From NCBI RefSeq assembly GCF_010915705.1, contig NZ_JAAIKE010000004.1, positions 291,035 to 355,034 on the forward strand: a DNA stretch of 64,000 nt, read 5' to 3'. Under the pieces are notes generated by a model. The model made no database searches. It was not told where the DNA came from and was given only the letters and a program-made list of their open reading frames with translations. The stretch's first letter is position 1. Each line of letters opens with the position of its first letter. Of the stretch, positions 54,627 to 63,627 are shown one piece after another. The DNA comes from Pseudotabrizicola algicola. Lineage in GTDB: Bacteria > Pseudomonadota > Alphaproteobacteria > Rhodobacterales > Rhodobacteraceae. The position numbers and the translations under genes were made by a program.

Positions 54627-55412
54627 TTCGGGATCAAGCCCCATCATCCATTCCGCCAGCTCCCAGCACATGGTCACCGACACGGTCGACGGGTCGTAAT
54701 AGGCATTGGGCTCGTCACACAGCGCGATTTCGACATCCAGCGTCGCCGGCAGGGTCAGGATCGAATTCAGATAGTCGATCTCCTCGCGGATCATCTCGGC
54801 AAAGGGGTCATCCGCGTCCTCCGGCCCCGTCCAGCGCAGCGACTCTCCCGGCCCGATCTCGTAGAGCTCGTCCAGAAAGGTGCCCCAGCTCTGGCTGGCA
54901 AGCTCGTATTCCTGCGGGCAGGTTGCCGCCCGCCCTTCGGACAGCCCAAGCTCCGCCGCCATCTCGGCGCGGTTTTCGGGGTCCGCGCCATAGTAAAGGC
55001 AGACATAGGTGAAATAGCGCCGCTCGTCGGGCGAATGCACGCCGCCGAAATCGGGGGCCTCGCCCGTATCGGCCCAGATCGCCGCGCTCTGCGCCCAATA
55101 GCCCGCCGCCGCCCGCAGCTTGAACGCGCTGTCCTCCGGCTCCCACAATTCGTGGATCAGCACCGCCGAGAGGATATCGGCGGCATCCTCCTCCAACCCC
55201 AGCACCGGCAATTCAAGAATGTCGATCAGCGCATGGCCAAGCTCGTGGTAGAACACCGCCTGATAGGCCGCCAGCGCATTCTCCAGCACCTCGTCCTCGG
55301 TCAGATCCTCCGCCGGACCGGCGGGCGTGGGCCACATCTGCGCCCCCGCCGGCATGCCGAAACCCGCCAGCGCCAGACAGGCCAAGCCGAAAACCGCACT
55401 CTTCAGTCCCAC
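54621..55412 (-). CDS. DUF4344 domain metallopeptidase
   Basis: Secreted protein of 263 residues with a signal peptide (AVFGLACLALAGFGMPAGA) and a zinc-peptidase motif HELGHALIDILELPVLG (HExxH, about residue 56), followed by EEDAADILSAVL, where the third ligand is probably an acidic residue. TVSVTMCWELAEW near the C-terminus matches DUF4344. It lies between mch and sdhC on the same strand; its stop codon is inside the sdh operator. Substrate unknown. Confidence 0.82.
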   Translation of the reverse strand: MGLKSAVFGLACLALAGFGMPAGAQMWPTPAGPAEDLTEDEVLENALAAYQAVFYHELGHALIDILELPVLGLEEDAADILSAVLIHELWEPEDSAFKLRAAAGYWAQSAAIWADTGEAPDFGGVHSPDERRYFTYVCLYYGADPENRAEMAAELGLSEGRAATCPQEYELASQSWGTFLDELYEIGPGESLRWTGPEDADDPFAEMIREEIDYLNSILTLPATLDVEIALCDEPNAYYDPSTVSVTMCWELAEWMMGLDPEL

Positions 55413-55448
55413 AACCGCAATCCTCGCCCAAAAGGCCCCCGGCGCGGA

Positions 55449-56474
55449 TCAGAGCGGAATCAGCGCCCAATAATCAAGATCCAGCAGAACCTCGGGCAGA
55501 TATTTTCCGTCTGCCCCGCGCAATTCGAACGCCGCCCCGCGCGTTGCCACCAGCCGCAGGCGCAGCGCGCCCACGCCGGGGGCGCTCGTCTCGGCCCGCT
55601 CCAGCACCTCGGACCACGCCCGCACGGTGTCGCCCGCATAGCAGGGGTTGGCATGGGCGCCCGCATTCAGCGCCACGACCATCTGCGCATTGGCCAGCCC
55701 GTTGAAGGACAGCGCCCGCGCAAGGCTGATGACATGGCCGCCATAGATCAGCCGCCGCCCGTCCTCGCGCGCGGTGGCGTCGAAATGCACCTTGGCGGTG
55801 TTCTGCCACAGACGGGTGGCCAGCATATGCTCGGCCTCCTCCACCGTGACCCCGTCGACATGGTCAATCCGCTCGCCCACCGCGTAGTCGCCCCAGCGGT
55901 GGCGCTCTCCGGCAAGCGCGAAGTCATAGCGCGTGAAGTCCAGCCGGCGCGGCATCACCAGCGCCTCGGGCACCACCACCGGCGCCAGTTGCGGCACCAC
56001 CGCCGCCGGTGCGGGCGCATCCGGCCGCCCCTTGCGCACCATCACCCAGCGCACATATTCCAGCACCGGCTCGTCATCCTGGTTGAAGCCGCGCGTGCGC
56101 ACCCAGACCACGCCCGACGTGCCGCTCGAATTCTCCTTCAGCCCGATCACCGTGCTTTCCGCCCGCAGCGTGTCGCCCGCAAAGACCGGCTGCAACCAGC
56201 GCCCCTCGGCATAGCCGAGATTGGCCACCGCATTCAGGCTGATATCCGGCACGGTCTTGCCGAAAACGGTATGAAAGGCGAGCAGATCATCCATCGGCGC
56301 TTCGCGCAGCCCGCAGCTTTGCGCAAACGGGTCGGACGAGTAGACCGCATGCCGCGCGGGGTAGAGCGCATGGTAGAGCGCCCGCTCCCCCCCCGACAAC
56401 GTGCGCGGCACCGCATGGGCGATCACCTCGCCCAAGCGGTAATCCTCAAAAAAGCGCCCCGGATTGGTCTTCAT
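55449..56474 (-). CDS. mch: Mesaconyl-CoA hydratase (beta-methylmalyl-CoA dehydratase)
   Basis: Hydrates mesaconyl-CoA to beta-methylmalyl-CoA in the ethylmalonyl-CoA pathway. The 341-residue protein is a double hot-dog MaoC-type dehydratase: GRFFEDYRLGEVIAHAVPRT at the start, FAGDTLRAESTVIGLKENS in the first half, IYGGHVISLARALSFNGLAN and CYAGDTVRAWSEVLERAET in the second. Other EMC genes (ccr, ecm, mcl2) flank it at distance. A REP-like palindrome lies immediately upstream. Confidence 0.9.
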   Translation of the reverse strand: MKTNPGRFFEDYRLGEVIAHAVPRTLSGGERALYHALYPARHAVYSSDPFAQSCGLREAPMDDLLAFHTVFGKTVPDISLNAVANLGYAEGRWLQPVFAGDTLRAESTVIGLKENSSGTSGVVWVRTRGFNQDDEPVLEYVRWVMVRKGRPDAPAPAAVVPQLAPVVVPEALVMPRRLDFTRYDFALAGERHRWGDYAVGERIDHVDGVTVEEAEHMLATRLWQNTAKVHFDATAREDGRRLIYGGHVISLARALSFNGLANAQMVVALNAGAHANPCYAGDTVRAWSEVLERAETSAPGVGALRLRLVATRGAAFELRGADGKYLPEVLLDLDYWALIPL

Positions 56475-56498
56475 CGCCGCCCTCGTTCAGATCCGCCC

Positions 56499-56565
56499 GT
56501 AGGGTGCGTGCTTGCACGCACCCCTCGCCCGGGCCGCCAAAGGTGCGTGCAAGCACGCACCCTAC
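56499..56565. repeat. REP/BIME-like double palindrome
   Basis: Two 24-base arms (56499-56522 and 56542-56565) are perfect inverted repeats of each other with a 19-bp spacer. Each arm is itself a hairpin: GGTGCGTGC-TT-GCACGCACC on the left and GGTGCGTGC-AA-GCACGCACC on the right, bordered by GTAGG/CCTAC. This is the build of a paired REP unit. It sits between mch and DUF1737 on the minus strand, one base from the DUF1737 stop. Confidence 0.85.
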
Positions 56566-56769
56566 CTAATGTTCGCCCAGCTTCACCTCGGGCGTATACT
56601 CCCCGATGACCTCCTTGGTCACCGCCTGACCGCAGCGCATCACCCCGCGCGCCGCGTCAAAGGCATAGGTGGGATCGCCATGCAGCACCCACCCCTTGTT
56701 CAGCGCCGCCGTCACCTTGTGACAAAAGGCCGATGTGTCATCCTCGGACAAGAACCGGTACAGCTTCAT
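56566..56769 (-). CDS. DUF1737 family protein
   Basis: Small cytoplasmic protein of 67 residues: MKLYRFLSEDDTSAFCHKVT, then AALNKGWVLHGDPTYAFD and MRCGQAVTKEV, matching the DUF1737 pattern (a Trp-Leu-His-Gly turn after an N-terminal strand and helix). It begins four bases after the stop of nnrU. Role unknown. Confidence 0.83.
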   Translation of the reverse strand: MKLYRFLSEDDTSAFCHKVTAALNKGWVLHGDPTYAFDAARGVMRCGQAVTKEVIGEYTPEVKLGEH

Positions 56770-56773
56770 TTCC

Positions 56774-57319
56774 TCACCCCCAGGGCTGCACGCCCAGCCA
56801 GTTGTGCACCAGCATCAGCACGACCGTCACCATCACCGTGGCCGCAATCGCCACGACCTCCTTCGACATCGGGCGCGGGGCGGGCGGCACCCACTCCGGC
56901 TCGGCGCGGTTGATCACGATGACCTCCACCACGGCCCAGGCCAGCAGACCGCCGAAGAGCACAAGGCTCGGCAGGTCCCCGTTCACCAAGAGATGCGCCA
57001 CCGCCCAGAGCTTGAACCCCGTCAGCTGCGGGTGCCGCACCTTGCGCGCGAGCCAGGTCTTCGCCCCCGACGCCGCATAGCAATAGACCGCCAGCACCAT
57101 CAGCAGGTTGTTGATCCCCACCAGCGCAGGCGTCCGCCCCCACCAGACCGGACCATCCGCCTGCCCGTATCCCCAATACATCAGCGCGATGCTCAGGACC
57201 AGAAGCGCCGTCACCAGCCCCTTGCCCGCATCGCCCATGCGCGCCCGCGCCTCCGGGGCGATCCGTTTGAAGAAATGCGCGCCCCACCAGAGCGCCACGC
57301 CAAGAATGAGTAAGGTCAT
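56774..57319 (-). CDS. nnrU: NnrU family membrane protein
   Basis: Integral membrane protein of 181 residues with about five helices. The NnrU signature KVRHPQLTGFKLWAVAHLLVNGDL (about residues 93-116) is clear, along with WGAHFFKRIAPEARARMG at the start. First described near nitric oxide reductase genes, it is also common in non-denitrifying alphaproteobacteria; no nitrogen oxide genes are near. Four bases upstream of the DUF1737 gene and 34 downstream of mcl2. Confidence 0.88.
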   Translation of the reverse strand: MTLLILGVALWWGAHFFKRIAPEARARMGDAGKGLVTALLVLSIALMYWGYGQADGPVWWGRTPALVGINNLLMVLAVYCYAASGAKTWLARKVRHPQLTGFKLWAVAHLLVNGDLPSLVLFGGLLAWAVVEVIVINRAEPEWVPPAPRPMSKEVVAIAATVMVTVVLMLVHNWLGVQPWG

Positions 57320-57353
57320 GGGTTACCTCCGCCTGCCTTGCGGCACCTTGGCC

Positions 57354-58220
57354 TCAATCGGCCAGCGCCGCAATCGCCTCGGCGCGTGCCAGCGTCGCCC
57401 GCGCCGTCACGATATGCAGGTTCTCCACGATCCGGCCATCGACCACCGCCACCGCCTGCCCCCCGGCCAGGGCCGCGTCGAAAGCCGCGATCTGCCGCCG
57501 CGCGAGGTCGATCTCGGCCTCGTCCGGCGCGAAGGCCGCATTGGCAATCTCCAGTTGCGCGGGGTGAATCAGCGTCTTGCCGTCAAACCCCATGTCGCGG
57601 CCCTGCGCACATTCGGCGCGCAAGCCCTCGTCATCCTTGAACGCATTGAACACGCCGTCCACGATCACGCGGCCATGCGCCTTGGCGGCCAGCAGGCACA
57701 GCCCCAGCCCCGCCATCATCGGCAGCCGGTCGGCACGGCTGCGTGACCCGAGTTCCTTGGCCAGATCATTGGTGCCCATCACCATGCCCTGCAACGCGGG
57801 GTGCGCCGCAATCGCGCCCGCATTCAACATGCCCAGCGCGGTTTCCATCATCGCCCACAGCGGCTTGTCCGGCACCACCGCCGCGACCGCATCCAGATCG
57901 GCGGGCGTGCTCACCTTCGGCACCAGCACCGCATCTACCCCCGCATGTCCGGCAAAGGCCGCCGCATCCGCGCGGCCCCAGTCGGTGTCAAACCCGTTGA
58001 TCCGCACGATCCGCGCCCGCTTGCCGTAATCGGCCCGCAACGCCTCTGCCAGAACCTCGCGCGCCCGCACCTTCTCGTCCGGCGCCACCGCATCTTCCAG
58101 ATCGAAGATGATCGCATCCGCCGCCAGCCCTTGCGCCTTTTCCAAGGCGCGTTCCTTCGATCCGGGGATGTAGAGCACAGAGCGGAACGGGCGGGCGGGT
58201 TTGGCGGTGGGCGGTGTCAT
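57354..58220 (-). CDS. mcl2: (3S)-malyl-CoA thioesterase / CitE-like enzyme
   Basis: Hydrolyses (3S)-malyl-CoA to malate and CoA, closing the ethylmalonyl-CoA pathway with the lyase Mcl1. The 288-residue CitE-like TIM barrel has RSVLYIPGSKERALEKAQG, IFDLEDAVAPDEK, RINGFDTDWG, the Mg-ligand Glu in WAMMETALGMLNAGAI and LIHPAQLEIANAAF. The context with mch, ccr and ecm favours the thioesterase over citrate lyase beta. The ATG at 58220 drops 28 unconvincing upstream residues. Confidence 0.87.
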   Translation of the reverse strand: MTPPTAKPARPFRSVLYIPGSKERALEKAQGLAADAIIFDLEDAVAPDEKVRAREVLAEALRADYGKRARIVRINGFDTDWGRADAAAFAGHAGVDAVLVPKVSTPADLDAVAAVVPDKPLWAMMETALGMLNAGAIAAHPALQGMVMGTNDLAKELGSRSRADRLPMMAGLGLCLLAAKAHGRVIVDGVFNAFKDDEGLRAECAQGRDMGFDGKTLIHPAQLEIANAAFAPDEAEIDLARRQIAAFDAALAGGQAVAVVDGRIVENLHIVTARATLARAEAIAALAD

Positions 58221-58427
58221 CGATTCGACCTCAAGCAATATTCTTGCGCCAGAAGCCGCGATTTCCTCACAAACCGCAAGCCCAAATTTGCCGCATCGCA
58301 GCATCGCCGCCCGTCCCGCCCTGCGCGGGGCGCGCGCGGTTAACCGATTCTACGCAGTTGAGGCGCAGCCTTTGCGCCATCGCACCCTGCTTGATCCCAC
58401 CCCGCTTGACCACAGGAAAGGCATGCC

Positions 58428-58739
58428 ATGAACCAGACGCTCCTCGCCTTCTCGCTCGGCGCCGCCGGGCTCATCCTCGCCGCCACCCAGGTCCATTCCG
58501 CCCCGCAATGCGGCGCGCGCGATCTCGTGCTGCGCCAGCTTGCCGAACGCTATGGCGAAACCCGTCGCGGCGTCGGACTGGCGGCCAATAACTCGGTGAT
58601 GGAGATGTTCGCCTCCGCTGCCTCGGGAAGCTGGACCATCACCGTCACCCTGCCCGACGGGCGCATGTGCCTTCTGGCCTCGGGCGAAGGCTTCGAACCG
58701 GTGGCCGAGGACCTTCCCGCGAAGGGCCGCCGCATCTGA
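58428..58739 (+). CDS. Secreted small hypothetical protein
   Basis: Protein of 103 residues with a signal peptide (LLAFSLGAAGLILAATQVHS) and a short mature domain with two cysteines: APQCGARDLVLRQLAERYGE and LPDGRMCLLASGEGFEP. The pattern APQCGxRDxVLRQLAxRYGE recurs in small Rhodobacteraceae envelope proteins as I remember them. AGG lies eight bases before the ATG. Divergent from mcl2, 207 bases away. Function unknown. Confidence 0.76.
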   Translation: MNQTLLAFSLGAAGLILAATQVHSAPQCGARDLVLRQLAERYGETRRGVGLAANNSVMEMFASAASGSWTITVTLPDGRMCLLASGEGFEPVAEDLPAKGRRI

Positions 58740-58778
58740 CACCCGGCACCGCCCCCGCAACATTCTTGCTCTGAGGGC

Positions 58779-58804
58779 GGAACCAGTCGCACGCGGCCTG
58801 CGTT
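58779..58804 (+). promoter_or_regulatory. EcfG-like stress promoter of csbD
   Basis: GGAAC and CGTT are separated by 17 bases, fitting the -35/-10 consensus of the alphaproteobacterial general stress sigma factor EcfG. It lies about 60 bases before the CsbD start, a gene family typically under general stress control. Confidence 0.55.
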
Positions 58805-58865
58805 GATCTGTCATGCAAGGGGAAACCCGCCGAGGGCCCCCGATGAAAGATGAAAGGAACGCAGC

Positions 58866-59057
58866 ATGAGCAGCACCAGCGACAAGATCAAAGGCACCGC
58901 CAACGATGCCATGGGCAACGTGAAGCAAGCCGTCGGCAAAGCGACCGACAACAAGAAACTGCAAGCCGAAGGCATCATGCAAGAGCGCAAGGGCGAAGCC
59001 CAGAAAGCTGTTGGCGAAGCCAAGGATGCAGTGAAGCGGACCATCGACAACGTCTGA
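58866..59057 (+). CDS. CsbD family stress protein
   Basis: Small, highly charged protein of 63 residues: [20 protein letters not shown] then [20 protein letters not shown] and [13 protein letters not shown], all typical of CsbD. The family is induced by general stress or stationary phase; molecular function is unknown. AAAGGAA lies seven bases before the ATG, a candidate EcfG promoter upstream and a strong terminator downstream, so it is a single-gene unit. Confidence 0.92.
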   Translation: MSSTSDKIKGTANDAMGNVKQAVGKATDNKKLQAEGIMQERKGEAQKAVGEAKDAVKRTIDNV

Positions 59058-59091
59058 CGTCGATGTGCGACTGGCTTTCCTCAAGGCCGGA

Positions 59092-59122
59092 AAAGGGTGC
59101 CCTCGTGGCACCCTTTTCTTTT
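59092..59122 (+). terminator. Intrinsic terminator of csbD
   Basis: AAAAGGGTGCC and GGCACCCTTTT form an 11-bp stem with loop CTCGT, followed by CTTTTG. It ends csbD transcription on the plus strand; the A-run allows function on the minus strand too. Confidence 0.88.
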
Positions 59123-59239
59123 GCCCGCCCCCATCTTAGCCCGTCCCCACCTTTGCCTACCCGAAAGCGCAAGCGGTGAGGGGTCAAAACGCCGCAATCC
59201 GAACCTTTGGCCTTAGACGCACGGCCCCGGCATCGGGCG

Positions 59240-61115
<1,876 letters not shown>

Positions 61116-61140
61116 TCGCGGCCCTGCCGCTTTACGCTCC

Positions 61141-61176
61141 GGCGCGCAGCCCCCAAGGGCTGCGCGCCTTTCTTTT
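61141..61176 (+). terminator. Intrinsic terminator of mdh
   Basis: A perfect 12-bp stem (GGCGCGCAGCCC with GGGCTGCGCGCC) and CCAA loop are followed by TTTCTTTT. It lies 25 bases after the mdh stop. Confidence 0.92.
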
Positions 61177-61276
61177 GCCCGCCCGCACCCCCCGCTTGAC
61201 CCAGATCAACGGCAGCCCCCGCCCGCCCGCGCTATCCTTCCCCCGAACACTTGGCAGCGCACAGGGGGGCCGCGAC

Positions 61277-62218
61277 ATGGACGACCAGAACAGCCTAATC
61301 GACACGGCCCCGCCCGAACCCGCAGCCGAGGCAGAGCCCGATGGCGGTATCCCACGCCACCTCCCCGCCTTGGCCGAGGCCGACATCCGCAGCGCCTTCG
61401 AGACCGGCGAATACCCCTATGCCCGCCCCTTGGGCCGCGCGCGCTATGAAAAGGAAAAGGCGCTCCTGCAGGCCGAACTGCTCAAGCTGCAGATCTGGGC
61501 GCAAGAGACGGGGCAGAAATTCGTCATCCTGATGGAAGGCCGCGACGCCGCCGGCAAGGGCGGCACCATCAAACGCTTCATGGAACATCTCAACCCGCGC
61601 TATGCCCGCGTGGTGGCGCTCACCAAACCCTCCGAGATCGAAAAGGGCCAGTGGTTCTTCCAGCGCTATATCCAGCACCTGCCCACCTCGGGCGAGATCG
61701 TGTTCTTCGACCGCAGCTGGTATAACCGCGCGGGGGTGGAACGGGTGATGGGCTTCTGCACCCCCGCTGAATACCTCGAATTCACCCGTCAGGCGCCCGA
61801 GCTGGAACGCATGCTGGTGCGCTCGGGCATCCGGCTCTTCAAATACTGGTTCTCGGTCACGCAGGCCGAACAGCGCGCCCGCTTCCTTGCCCGCGAAACC
61901 GATCCGCTCAAGATGTGGAAACTCTCGCCCATCGACAAGGCATCGCTCGACCGCTGGGACGACTATACCGAGGCAAAAGAGGCGATGTTCTTCTACACCG
62001 ACACCGCCGATGCGCCCTGGGTCATCATCAAGTCGAATGACAAGAAACGCGCACGGCTCAACTGCATGCGCCATTTCCTCGCCTCGGTCGACTATCCGGG
62101 CAAGGATCATGCGGTGGTCGGCACCTGCGATCCGCTGATCGTGGGGCGCGCCGCACAGGTGCTTGGCGCGCAGCACGATATTCTCGAGGCGGCAACCCAT
62201 CCGGCAACCCGCCGCTAG
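61277..62218 (+). CDS. ppk2: Polyphosphate kinase 2
   Basis: Uses polyphosphate to phosphorylate nucleotides (or the reverse). The 313-residue protein is a single PPK2 domain: Walker A EGRDAAGKGGTIKRFMEHL, Walker B-like VFFDRSWYNRAGVERVMGFC and the lid module PEYLEFTRQAP-like EYLEFTRQAPELERML. A single domain of about 300 residues points to class I (NDP-phosphorylating), though this cannot be settled without structure comparison. ATG at 61277 follows GGGGGG; the upstream part of the frame belongs to the intergenic region after mdh. Confidence 0.93.
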   Translation: MDDQNSLIDTAPPEPAAEAEPDGGIPRHLPALAEADIRSAFETGEYPYARPLGRARYEKEKALLQAELLKLQIWAQETGQKFVILMEGRDAAGKGGTIKRFMEHLNPRYARVVALTKPSEIEKGQWFFQRYIQHLPTSGEIVFFDRSWYNRAGVERVMGFCTPAEYLEFTRQAPELERMLVRSGIRLFKYWFSVTQAEQRARFLARETDPLKMWKLSPIDKASLDRWDDYTEAKEAMFFYTDTADAPWVIIKSNDKKRARLNCMRHFLASVDYPGKDHAVVGTCDPLIVGRAAQVLGAQHDILEAATHPATRR

Positions 62219-62242
62219 GGCCGCGCATGCGTGGCCCCCACC

Positions 62243-62276
62243 GCGTCTGCGCGCGCCTCCCCGCGCGCGCAGACGC
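62243..62276 (+). terminator. Hairpin after ppk2
   Basis: A perfect 14-bp stem (GCGTCTGCGCGCGC with GCGCGCGCAGACGC) and a six-base loop lie 24 bases after the ppk2 stop. No T-run follows, so termination may be Rho-assisted or the hairpin may only protect the 3' end. Confidence 0.55.
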
Positions 62277-62349
62277 CCCCGCCGGAAAAACGCGCCCGTA
62301 ATAGACGCCCCGACAGGCGCAGCGCGCCCCTTCACAGACATCGCGCCGC

Positions 62350-62389
62350 AAAAAAATGGCCCCTGATCCTTCTATGCGGATCAGGGGCC
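62350..62389 (-). terminator. Strong intrinsic terminator for minus-strand transcript
   Basis: GGCCCCTGATCC and GGATCAGGGGCC form a perfect 12-bp stem with an eight-base loop; on the minus strand seven T follow. It ends a transcript that includes the 58-residue ORF at 62574-62750 and the structured region between. Confidence 0.93.
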
Positions 62390-62402
62390 AGTTCAGGTTA
62401 CA

Positions 62403-62573
62403 ACAGTAAGATACCTCGGGGTGAAACGCCCGCTCCGCCTTTGCCGCGCAGGCCCCGAAGCTCGGGTCCCGCATAAGACGTTGCTTGCGCAACTCCCCGC
62501 TCCAAGGGCCAGAGTACCCTCAAACTCGGGTGCCACCCCCCGGGTCCTTGCGGGGGGCAGCGAATGGGTCAGA
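62403..62573 (-). ncRNA. Structured 3' region or small RNA candidate
   Basis: Between a tiny ORF and a strong terminator lie about 170 transcribed bases without an ORF. Hairpins seen on the minus strand: a G-run/C-run hairpin (62536-62557) just after the ORF stop, GTTGC-GCAA-GCAAC (62480-62493) with a GNRA tetraloop, and a 25-base near-perfect hairpin (62448-62472). It could be a long 3' UTR giving rise to a regulatory RNA, or an independent RNA. No tmRNA, SRP, RNase P or clear 6S features were recognised. Confidence 0.35.
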
Positions 62574-62750
62574 TCAGTGGAACAGGCTCTTGCGGCGCGC
62601 GCCGGCCACGAACAGGCCCGGCTTTGCGGCGGGCTTGGCGGCGGCTTCGCGGGTCAGAGCGTCCATCCGGCGCAGGAAAGCCAGATCAGCCCGCAGCTTG
62701 GCGCTATCCTCAAGGTCTTGCGGCAGCACGATGCGCGAAAAATGGGTCAT
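62574..62750 (-). CDS. Small hypothetical protein (58 aa)
   Basis: Translates to MTHFSRIVLPQDLEDSAKLR, then helix ADLAFLRRMDALTREAAAK and a basic tail ending ARRKSLFH. GAGGAGAG lies seven bases before the ATG, an ideal ribosome site, and a strong terminator lies downstream, both supporting a real gene although no family was recognised. The protein is basic and mostly helical. It is the first gene of a minus-strand unit whose 3' part is highly structured. Confidence 0.65.
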   Translation of the reverse strand: MTHFSRIVLPQDLEDSAKLRADLAFLRRMDALTREAAAKPAAKPGLFVAGARRKSLFH

Positions 62751-63124
62751 GGCTTTCTCTCCTCAACTGCGGGCGGCGATGCCGTCGAGCGTTCCTGACT
62801 TGTGCGGCTTGGCGTTTCGGGCCGTGCTGCGGTTCACTTGCGGGGCGGTCCGTCTTGGGCATCCGCTCCTTCTGGAATTGATATTCCCGCAAGCCCCCCG
62901 ATTCTGCCATTCACGCAAGGTATGGAACGGACTGACATAACGCTTGCCTCCCGCCCCTTGGTCTGCAACCGGCAGACTTAAGTATAGGCAAATCCGGCCA
63001 AAGCCCGCGGCCCCCGAAAGCAATCAGGCCCGACCCTTGCGGGCCGAGCCTGATCTGGACCTATATGCAACCGGCACTCGCGGACACGCGCCAGCCGCAA
63101 TACGGACACCCCCAGCTGGCTAAA
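62751..63124. other. Gap between two small minus-strand genes
   Basis: No gene is supported. It should hold the promoter of the 58-residue ORF on its left side; a less GC-rich stretch (CTTAAGTATAGG-like, near 62979-62990) is the most promoter-like part. A hairpin with arms GGCCCG/CGGGCC flanked by ATCA/TGAT lies at 63023-63054 and may end transcription of the 49-residue ORF to the right. Confidence 0.5.
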
Positions 63125-63274
63125 TCAGCCGAGCGCGAGCCGGATGATCTGGAACCAGACAAAACCGCCGCCCAGAACCGATGGCAAAATCCACCAGCCA
63201 GAAGGCATCGCAAGCGACGTGGTGGCATCACGTTCTTGTGCTTGTTTGGCGCGTGCTCCGGTAACAGCTGTCAT
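63125..63274 (-). CDS. Small membrane protein (49 aa)
   Basis: Starts MTAVTGARAKQAQERDATTS, then a single membrane helix GWWILPSVLGGGFVWFQIIR and a short end. GAGGGG lies about seven bases before this ATG; one 13 codons upstream is possible. The hydrophobic helix with Trp/Phe at both ends is not expected by chance in this GC-rich DNA. Function unknown. Confidence 0.6.
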   Translation of the reverse strand: MTAVTGARAKQAQERDATTSLAMPSGWWILPSVLGGGFVWFQIIRLALG

Positions 63275-63627
63275 CTTCTCGCCCCTCAGGCTTCTTTGCG
63301 TAGTGCCTTTCATAACGCAAAAGGCCCCCGCCCGCGTGGCGACAGGCGGATGACTCGCCCATCCAAACGCCTGACCACCCATCCTTTCGACAGCAAAACC
63401 CGCACCCGATACACTGCCCGCACCCCAACCCGCCCGCGCGCCACCGGCAAGCCGACTCACTTCACCCCGACCCTAGCTTACAACCCTTTCCATCTGCTGA
63501 ACCCCGTTCCTCCGGTCCCCGCCCGCAGCGCCTCGCCCGCAGCGCCTCACCCAAAGGCCCATACCCAACCCCGCAGCGCCCCCCCGCATGCTGCACCCCC
63601 GCCATTGCGCGCCCCCCGTCCCGCAAC
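63275..63627. other. GC-rich stretch before the tandem repeats
   Basis: No gene supported. The left part holds the upstream region of the 49-residue ORF. The right part is C-rich low-complexity DNA with short direct repeats of CGCAGCGCCTC (near 63521-63550), perhaps decayed relatives of the repeat that follows. Confidence 0.5.

Noticed and set aside
54218..54637. Minus-strand frame overlapping sdhC with a plausible-looking start (MEKTAIQKAM)
   Set aside because: It overlaps sdhC in another frame and degenerates into Arg/Ala-rich sequence. The first 30 codons look fair but lack a good ribosome site.
56499..56565. Ordinary intrinsic terminator of nnrU-DUF1737
   Set aside because: The double-hairpin, mirror-image arrangement and lack of a T-run fit a REP/BIME element better.
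62403..62573. tmRNA, SRP RNA or RNase P RNA
   Set aside because: No tag reading frame, no GGUCAGG...GGAAGG core of SRP RNA and no conserved RNase P motifs could be found; 6S RNA could be neither confirmed nor excluded by eye.
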